NCBI RefSeq assembly: GCF_030216305.1
Contig: NZ_JASOKT010000016.1
Location: 1 to 41,345 of the forward strand
Direction of reading: 5' to 3'
DNA: 41,345 nucleotides
Origin: Actinotignum timonense
Lineage (GTDB): Bacteria > Actinomycetota > Actinomycetes > Actinomycetales > Actinomycetaceae
Under the pieces are notes generated by a model, which did no database searches, was not told the DNA's origin, and worked only from the letters and a program-made list of their open reading frames with translations. Both the position numbers and the translations under genes were made by a program. Below, piece by piece: positions 34,201 to 38,950 of this stretch (position 1 is the stretch's first letter; every line of letters begins with the position of its first letter).

Positions 34201-34435
34201 CACCACGGAGGATGCGGGGAATGAAGCTGAGAAGCCAGAGGAAGGTGCCAGCCGGGAGGAGGGCGAGGATTGCGAAGCCGAAACGCCCGCGCTGCATCAC
34301 GAGCGGTGCACACAGTGCCCCCACCGCAAATAGCAGGAGCACGTATGCCACGGCAGCCTCCGTCCCTTCGACCTTTGCCATGCACGCGGGGTGCGCTACG
34401 TGTTCTACGTGCGCCGCGTGCCGAACATACGCCAC
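31256..34435 (-). CDS. mrpA: Na+/H+ antiporter subunit A, with MrpB domain fused
   Basis: Largest subunit, 1059 residues, related to NuoL. The N-terminal two thirds contain [63 protein letters not shown] and [20 protein letters not shown]. The C-terminal part (about 850-1000) matches MrpB: [46 protein letters not shown]. No separate mrpB exists, so it is a natural AB fusion. GTG 34435 has GGAGGGG just upstream; ATG 34381 gives a more usual N-terminus but lacks a ribosome site. First gene of the six-gene operon. Confidence 0.93.
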   Translation of the reverse strand: [1059 protein letters not shown]

Positions 34436-34703
34436 GGAGCCCCTCCGCGGGTGACCTGGCGCGATGCAGCTGGTAGGTGCGGGCGCCGGTTTCTTAGGCG
34501 GTGGAGCTCGTTGTTAACGCATGGAACATCATTACAGTAGCGAAAATATGCGGGAGTGTCCCGTGTTTCCGCTCTCGATGAGACCGCGCGGCCGGGCTTG
34601 CTTTGGGAGCGCGAGGCTTGCTAAGGCTGGCGCGCTTCGGGCAGTTTGCTAGATGCGGCACGCTTCGTGCGGTGCGCCAGATGCGTTGTACTAAGGCTGG
34701 AGT
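34436..34703. other. 268-base intergenic region between mrpA and dcd
   Basis: No gene seen. It holds the 5' leader of the mrp operon, a lone match to the 23-bp array core (minus strand CTACTGTAATGAT, 34540-34528), a small hairpin GCACG-CTT-CGTGC near 34657, and repeated pieces (CTAAGGCTGG at about 34621 and 34691). Confidence 0.6.
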
Positions 34704-35303
34704 TTAGTTATCGGCTTCCGGGTAGTGGGTCACGTCGATACGGTGGAAATTAAGGTGGGAGCGCGAGGCCGTGGGGCCGCGCTGACCCTGGTAGCGCGAA
34801 CCGCTTGCGCCAGCTCCGTAGGGATTATTGGCCGCCGAGGAGAGCTGGAAGAAGCAGAACTGGCCCACTTTCATGCCCGGGTAGAGCTTAATCGGCATCG
34901 TTGCCGTATTGGAAAGCTCAAGGGTGACATGCCCGGAGAAGCCCGGGTCGATGAATCCGGCAGTGGAATGGGTGAGGAGTCCCAGGCGCCCGAGGGAGGA
35001 TTTTCCTTCCAGGCGAGCTGCGACGTCGTTCCCCAAGGTGACCTGCTCAAAAGTGGAGCCGAGCACGAACTCTCCCGGGTGTAAAACGAATTCGCCGTCG
35101 GCGGGGACTTCTACCAGGCGCGTGAGGTCGGACTGGTCCGCGGCCGGGTCGATGACCGGGTATTTGTGGTTATCGAAGAGTCGGAAGAAGCGGTCGAGGT
35201 GAATATCGATGGAGGAGGGCTGCACCATCGCCGGATCCCAGGGGTGCAGGGCGATGCGGCCCTCGCTCACGGAGCGCAAAATATCAACATCGGAAAGTAA
35301 CAC
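34704..35303 (-). CDS. dcd: dCTP deaminase, probably bifunctional dUMP-forming
   Basis: Nucleotide enzyme of 199 residues that supplies dUMP for thymidylate synthesis. GTG 35303 gives [21 protein letters not shown], the standard start, and follows CAGAAT by six bases (leaderless). Motifs: [46 protein letters not shown] (active site Glu/Ser/Arg), [14 protein letters not shown] and YQGQRGPT. The [11 protein letters not shown] block is that of the Mycobacterium tuberculosis enzyme, which both deaminates dCTP and hydrolyses dUTP, rather than the E. coli mono-functional form. The bifunctional role is inferred from that likeness. Confidence 0.93.
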   Translation of the reverse strand: MLLSDVDILRSVSEGRIALHPWDPAMVQPSSIDIHLDRFFRLFDNHKYPVIDPAADQSDLTRLVEVPADGEFVLHPGEFVLGSTFEQVTLGNDVAARLEGKSSLGRLGLLTHSTAGFIDPGFSGHVTLELSNTATMPIKLYPGMKVGQFCFFQLSSAANNPYGAGASGSRYQGQRGPTASRSHLNFHRIDVTHYPEADN

Positions 35304-35309
35304 GCCTAG

Positions 35310-35348
35310 ATTCTGACACGCCCGCGCGGGTGGGCGCCACCCGCGCGG
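35310..35348 (-). promoter_or_regulatory. dcd promoter with 12-bp palindrome over the -35 region
   Basis: CAGAAT (minus, 35315-35310) ends six bases before the GTG. Immediately upstream CCGCGCGGGTGG-GCG-CCACCCGCGCGG (35322-35348) forms a perfect 12-bp stem with a 3-base loop, covering the place of the -35 box. Confidence 0.45.
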
Positions 35349-35462
35349 CGGTATATGGAGTAATTGAAGCAATTCGGGCGCGCTTTGCGCCGCGAGCGCT
35401 GGACCGCACGTGCCGCGGGAACTGAGCAACACGTGCCGCAAGCACTAAGCCACGAACGCGCT

Positions 35463-35491
35463 TTGCGCTGGCGGGGATGGCACGCTAGGAT
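35463..35491 (+). promoter_or_regulatory. Probable promoter of the tRNA-Gly gene
   Basis: TTGCGC (35463-35468), a 17-base spacer and TAGGAT (35486-35491) lie 62 bases before the tRNA. Confidence 0.5.
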
Positions 35492-35553
35492 AATCACCTA
35501 GTGATTCTTTCGCGCCTGCGGTTCGGCCGCGTGCGTGAGGTTTCACCGCTCTC

Positions 35554-35627
35554 GCGGGCGTAGTTCATCGGTAGAATGGCAGCTTCCCAAGCTGCAGAGG
35601 CGGGTTCGATTCCCGTCGCCCGCTCCA
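35554..35627 (+). tRNA. tRNA-Gly (anticodon CCC)
   Basis: Acceptor stem GCGGGCG / CGCCCGC, D-arm GTTC...GAAT, anticodon stem GCAGC / GCTGC with loop TTCCCAA (anticodon CCC at 35586-35588), T-arm GCGGG-TTCGATT-CCCGT, discriminator T and an encoded CCA (35625-35627). All arms pair. Confidence 0.96.
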
Positions 35628-35635
35628 CCTTAGGC

Positions 35636-35776
35636 TTACCGCTCACCGACGAAACAGCTCGTCATGAGATCCGGTTCGTTTTCCAGTTCCGCAAGGTTCC
35701 ATTGCCGTTTGGTGGCTTTCTTTTTGAGGTCTCTGCTGAATGCCGGAGCGAATTTCGCCTGTAGGCGCCTGCTCAT
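35636..35776 (-). pseudogene. Truncated YafQ/RelE-type toxin
   Basis: A 46-residue frame starts at ATG 35776, overlapping the antitoxin stop (ATGA). It begins like a YafQ/RelE mRNA interferase (RLQAKFAPAFSRDLKKKATK, then RQWNLAELEN) and then diverges and stops nine bases before the end of the tRNA-Gly gene. About half of a normal toxin, including the catalytic C-terminal residues, is missing. Another frame continues with SHDELFRR, which may be a shifted remnant. It is presumably inactive. Confidence 0.65.
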
Positions 35777-36045
35777 GTCAAGGCCGCTTCAATGAGGTCG
35801 CGTCCAGTCTCATAACTTTTACCGCTGCCCGAGGCAATCATTTCCCGAGTCTCATGAATAGCTCGAAGGCTTTCCTCGTTCGGGCGCTTGTAATCGAAAG
35901 ACAAAGGAATCGAGTTAGTGTTCACCATTTCGGTGAAAAACGCTCGCACAACGGACGATAGGTCTAGCCCGTAGGATTCCACGACACTTGCCGCCCCATC
36001 CTTCAATTCGCTATCAAGACGGATAGTAAGACTACTCGACGCCAT
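35773..36045 (-). CDS. RelB/DinJ-family antitoxin
   Basis: Antitoxin of 90 residues. ATG 36045 is chosen because GGAGGAG stands just before it and the protein then starts MASSSLTIRLDSELKDGAAS, the ribbon-helix-helix motif of RelB/DinJ (about 1-45, with DLSSVVRAFFTEMVNTNSIP). The C-terminal half (RPNEESLRAIHETREMIASG) is the toxin-binding helix. The partner toxin directly downstream is truncated, so the antitoxin now stands without a working toxin here. Confidence 0.88.
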   Translation of the reverse strand: MASSSLTIRLDSELKDGAASVVESYGLDLSSVVRAFFTEMVNTNSIPLSFDYKRPNEESLRAIHETREMIASGSGKSYETGRDLIEAALT

Positions 36046-36262
36046 TTCTCCTCCAGCCGTTGATCGCACTGACAGTTTGGGGCATTTGTTAGTGCACCAG
36101 CAAGCGTCTAGCTGTGCCATCCAGCCGCCACGAAACACAAAAGTTCCACGCCGCCAGCTGGCCGCAGTGAGCGGAACCGCTGAACAAAGAAAATCCTCAA
36201 CGAGAATTGCGGCTTAGAATCGAAGCATCAGCACTACCACCAACCTCCAAGGAGGGATGACG

Positions 36263-36391
36263 GTGACTAATGAATGCGCAGAATCTGCCAAGATCAATGA
36301 GACCACACAGCCAGACGATGCCGAGCTCGCGAAGGCCTCAGCCGCCCTCATAAGAACAAATGCGCACGTGTACGAGGAACTGGCGAAGTGA
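36263..36391 (+). CDS. Small ORF, possible antitoxin
   Basis: 42 residues from GTG 36263, seven bases after GGAGG (36251-36255); ATG 36257 is in frame but too close to that site. The protein is acidic and ends in a helix, ALIRTNAHVYEELAK, of the kind seen in very small antitoxins. A tiny frame starts at GTG 36388, overlapping the stop (GTGA), as toxins usually do. Not recognised with certainty. Confidence 0.4.
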   Translation: MTNECAESAKINETTQPDDAELAKASAALIRTNAHVYEELAK

Positions 36392-36444
36392 AGTACCTAA
36401 GCATGCCCGCCATAGACCTTTATCACCACAACCCCAACCGCTAA
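36388..36444 (+). pseudogene. 18-residue remnant, possibly a Doc-like toxin start
   Basis: It reads MKYLSMPAIDLYHHNPNR when GTG is read as Met. The first residues resemble the KYLT/S start of Doc-type toxins, but nothing else is preserved. The remaining bases to 36561 hold no recognisable gene. Confidence 0.25.
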
Positions 36445-36561
36445 AATTCATCGGTGGCCGCGCACTGTGGGCCCACGCTGCGGGCCCGAGCTGCACGGCG
36501 CCGGCATCAGTCACGCCAAGCGCGGCTACGATTCGAAAACAGGCAGAAAAGGGATAACCGC

Positions 36562-37161
36562 ATGGATGAGGAGAAGGCCATCGGCACTGAACAGCCGCGC
36601 AGGAAGCGGCGCGGCTGGCTGCCACTATCCGAAACGCTCTCGCTGATTTCGGTGGTTATCGCGGTGGCCGTCCTCGGCTTGAATATTTACGACCGCCACG
36701 AGGCGATCAAAGCCGAGCAGTTCTCCCAGGCCAACCAGGCCTTCACCCAAAATAAGATCACCGCGGAGGAACACCGCACCGACACCGGGAAAATCGGCCG
36801 GCAGATCACCTCGAGTTTCCACAACGCCTCCCCCAACCCGGTTTTCGACCTCACGCTCGCACTGCCCGCACCGCTCGACGGCCTCACCGTCTCCGCCGAC
36901 CACTATCACGAATTCCGGCAAACCGCCGCCGGCTACGAAATCACGTTCCCCACGCTCCCGCCGAAAGAAAAAGCCGAGTACGTGGGCACCTACGGCGACG
37001 CACTTTTCGGCGACCGGCCCCCGCGCGCCGTTATCAACGAAAACTTCCGTTTCTGTTTCACGGACGTTAACGGCCAGCGCTGGCTCGCCGACCATCGCGG
37101 AGCCCAGCGTATTTCGTCAACAACGCAGTGCATTCCCGATAAGAACGACGACGCCGCCTAG
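36562..37161 (+). CDS. Single-pass membrane protein of unknown function
   Basis: 199 residues; ATG 36562 follows AAAAGGGA. A basic N-terminus (PRRKRRGW) is followed by one transmembrane helix (about 26-46) and a coiled-coil-like stretch (DRHEAIKAEQFSQANQAF). A beta-rich domain (about 80-190) has SSFHNASPNPVFDLTLALP and a Pro-Pro-Lys-Glu turn, resembling immunoglobulin-like folds. The positive-inside rule puts the large domain outside. The last codons, KNDDAA and stop, are the dispersed 12-mer. No family recognised. Confidence 0.7.
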   Translation: MDEEKAIGTEQPRRKRRGWLPLSETLSLISVVIAVAVLGLNIYDRHEAIKAEQFSQANQAFTQNKITAEEHRTDTGKIGRQITSSFHNASPNPVFDLTLALPAPLDGLTVSADHYHEFRQTAAGYEITFPTLPPKEKAEYVGTYGDALFGDRPPRAVINENFRFCFTDVNGQRWLADHRGAQRISSTTQCIPDKNDDAA

Positions 37162-37208
37162 CCCGCTGCCAGCACACATGGCTACGGGAAGCTGGCCCGC
37201 ACGGTTGG

Positions 37209-37640
37209 CTACACAGCCACTCTGGATGAGTCCTCTATTTTGAGCGTGTACATCGTCGAAAAAACGGTGAACGACAGCACCAGCAGCACGATCAGGCATA
37301 CCCCGGCCACCGGCAGCAGAATCATACGATCCACGGACTTCACCACAAAGGGCAGGGCCGCCACCGCGCCAAATAGCACAATAAGGCCAATAATGGCTCC
37401 CTTCTTGAGGCGATAGCTGAGATAGACGTCATCACCTTCCGCGGCGGAGAAAGATACGGGATTGCTCTTGAGGGGAACCAGCGTTCGCACCTGGGCAACG
37501 CAGGCGCCGTCGCCCACCTCAAAAACATTATCGCGTTCGGGAAGCAGTACTTCCGGGCGTTTCTTTCCGTTCACGCTCAAATAGTGGCGGCTCCTATCAT
37601 CGAAGAAGGACCACCGCCTTCTCACATGTAGCCGTGCCAT
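37209..37640 (-). CDS. Two-helix membrane protein of unknown function
   Basis: 143 residues; ATG 37640 has AAGGAGG eight bases upstream. The N-terminal soluble part (1-80) includes VRRRWSFFDDRSRHYLSVNG and KRPEVLLPERDNVFEVGDG. Two transmembrane helices follow (about 82-100 and 105-130), then a short end. It converges with the preceding membrane protein, with stops 47 bases apart. No family recognised; the start and codon use look real. Confidence 0.65.
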   Translation of the reverse strand: MARLHVRRRWSFFDDRSRHYLSVNGKKRPEVLLPERDNVFEVGDGACVAQVRTLVPLKSNPVSFSAAEGDDVYLSYRLKKGAIIGLIVLFGAVAALPFVVKSVDRMILLPVAGVCLIVLLVLSFTVFSTMYTLKIEDSSRVAV

Positions 37641-37801
37641 AACTCGCACCTCCTTGTGCCTACATAACCGCACCCCTACATAACGATGTTACGCATAATT
37701 TTATCGCATTTATTCTGCGCGGCATTCAATTTAATTGTTCCCACTATGGCCGGCGGCGCTCCTCCCCTCTAGGATGGGGGAAGAACCAGAAAGGAGGCCG
37801 C

Positions 37802-38155
37802 ATGCGTGATATTGCACCCTATTCACAACGCAAGCATTATGAACTGCCCTCTTCTCTGAATGCGCTTCGTGGCCCTGGCATGGGTGGCACTCTCTACCTC
37901 GACCACTCGATCATCTGGGCACCAAATTCTCAGACGATCCATCTTGAAAGCAACGGCCTCATCAAGCGCGGTTATACAGCGTTGATCAACGAGGGAACTA
38001 CCGAGCAACAGGAGCGCTGGCTCAATCGGGAACTCCTCATGCAGGTCTGGCCAACACTTAGTTTGCCGTGGCGCGTCTACGAGATGTGGGAATCAAAATT
38101 CCCAGAGCTGCCGGAGAATCGGATCTTCCATGGAAAATCTCGAATTTCAGCGTAA
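37802..38155 (+). CDS. Partner protein of an AbiEii-type nucleotidyltransferase
   Basis: 117 residues; ATG 37802 has AAAGGAGG upstream. Its last 26 bases overlap the next gene, so the two are translationally coupled. The end has TEQQERWLNRELLMQVWPTLSLP and WESKFPEL, a layout I recall from small proteins placed before nucleotidyltransferase genes in actinobacteria. In such pairs the first gene is expected to be the antitoxin. It lacks the winged helix of classical AbiEi. Confidence 0.7.
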   Translation: MRDIAPYSQRKHYELPSSLNALRGPGMGGTLYLDHSIIWAPNSQTIHLESNGLIKRGYTALINEGTTEQQERWLNRELLMQVWPTLSLPWRVYEMWESKFPELPENRIFHGKSRISA

Positions 38156-38771
38156 ACTCACCCGCCTCATCCTCTCGAAGATCAACGAGTACGGCTTCGT
38201 TCTGTGCGGCTCGGGAGCGCTACGTGAGCACGGGATTATTACGCGCCCCACCGAAGATATCGACCTTTTCACCGTCCAGAAGCATGCAGATACGTTCCCG
38301 CTGGCGTACCAGAAGGTAGTGGAAACGTGCATCGAATACGGCTTCAAGGTTGCGACGACGCACGCAAGCGGCCAGTACGCCAACCTGGTCATCTCCGACG
38401 GAGATAACGTTTTATCCATCGATATGGGTGTTGATTGGCGTGGCTTCCCTCCGACTACGTTACATATCGGCCCAGTTCTGGCGGAGGAAGATGCCGCGGG
38501 CAGCAAAGTCGCCGCGTTGTTTTCCCGCGCAGAACCGCGTGACTATTTGGATGTGGATTCACTTCGCCGAAGCGGGCGCCATACCGACGACCAGCTCATC
38601 ACCCTCGCCAAGGAAAGCGATCTCGGATTCGACATGGGATTCTTTATTCAGCGCTTAGAAGCCTGCGCTTACGTGGACTTCGACGAGGTAGCCCAGTACG
38701 GCATCTCCGAAGAAGAATTCCACGCCATTCAAGAACGCTACACCCAGTGGCATACAAGCCTGAACAGGTAA
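38130..38771 (+). CDS. AbiEii/AbiGii-type nucleotidyltransferase toxin
   Basis: 213 residues. The nucleotidyltransferase motif FVLCGSGALREHG (G27-S28) and PTEDIDLF (Asp43, Asp45) form the metal and NTP site. SIDMGVDWRG provides the third carboxylate region, and KVAALFSRAEPRDYLDVDSL is the conserved AbiEii C-terminal block. Known relatives modify tRNA or act in abortive infection against phage. It is coupled with the preceding small gene. All active-site residues seem intact, so the module may be functional, unlike the other toxin genes nearby. Confidence 0.85.
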   Translation: MENLEFQRKLTRLILSKINEYGFVLCGSGALREHGIITRPTEDIDLFTVQKHADTFPLAYQKVVETCIEYGFKVATTHASGQYANLVISDGDNVLSIDMGVDWRGFPPTTLHIGPVLAEEDAAGSKVAALFSRAEPRDYLDVDSLRRSGRHTDDQLITLAKESDLGFDMGFFIQRLEACAYVDFDEVAQYGISEEEFHAIQERYTQWHTSLNR

Positions 38772-38950
38772 GGCGGCACCCACCCCTCTCTGTTACCCGC
38801 ACATTCGCCAGCAATAAAAGACCTGGTCATACGTCACAGGGAATCGGTTTTCAACCCTCTGACCTGCGGATTAGAATAATGATACGAATTCTCTATTCAA
38901 ATCAATGTTGTATTCATTGTTCAACGATTGGGAAATAAGGAAGGGATCTC
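38772..38950 (+). promoter_or_regulatory. A+T-rich leader of the surface protein gene
   Basis: The 179-base gap becomes strongly A+T-rich from about 38870. It contains the short inverted repeat CAATG (38903-38907) / CATTG (38915-38919). Promoter elements are likely here but no clear pair stands out. GGAAGGGA ends five bases before the GTG start. Confidence 0.3.

Noticed and set aside
35625..35776. Attachment-site duplication of the tRNA-Gly 3' end
   Set aside because: No second copy of the tRNA 3' segment was seen between 35628 and the right edge, so an att site could not be supported.
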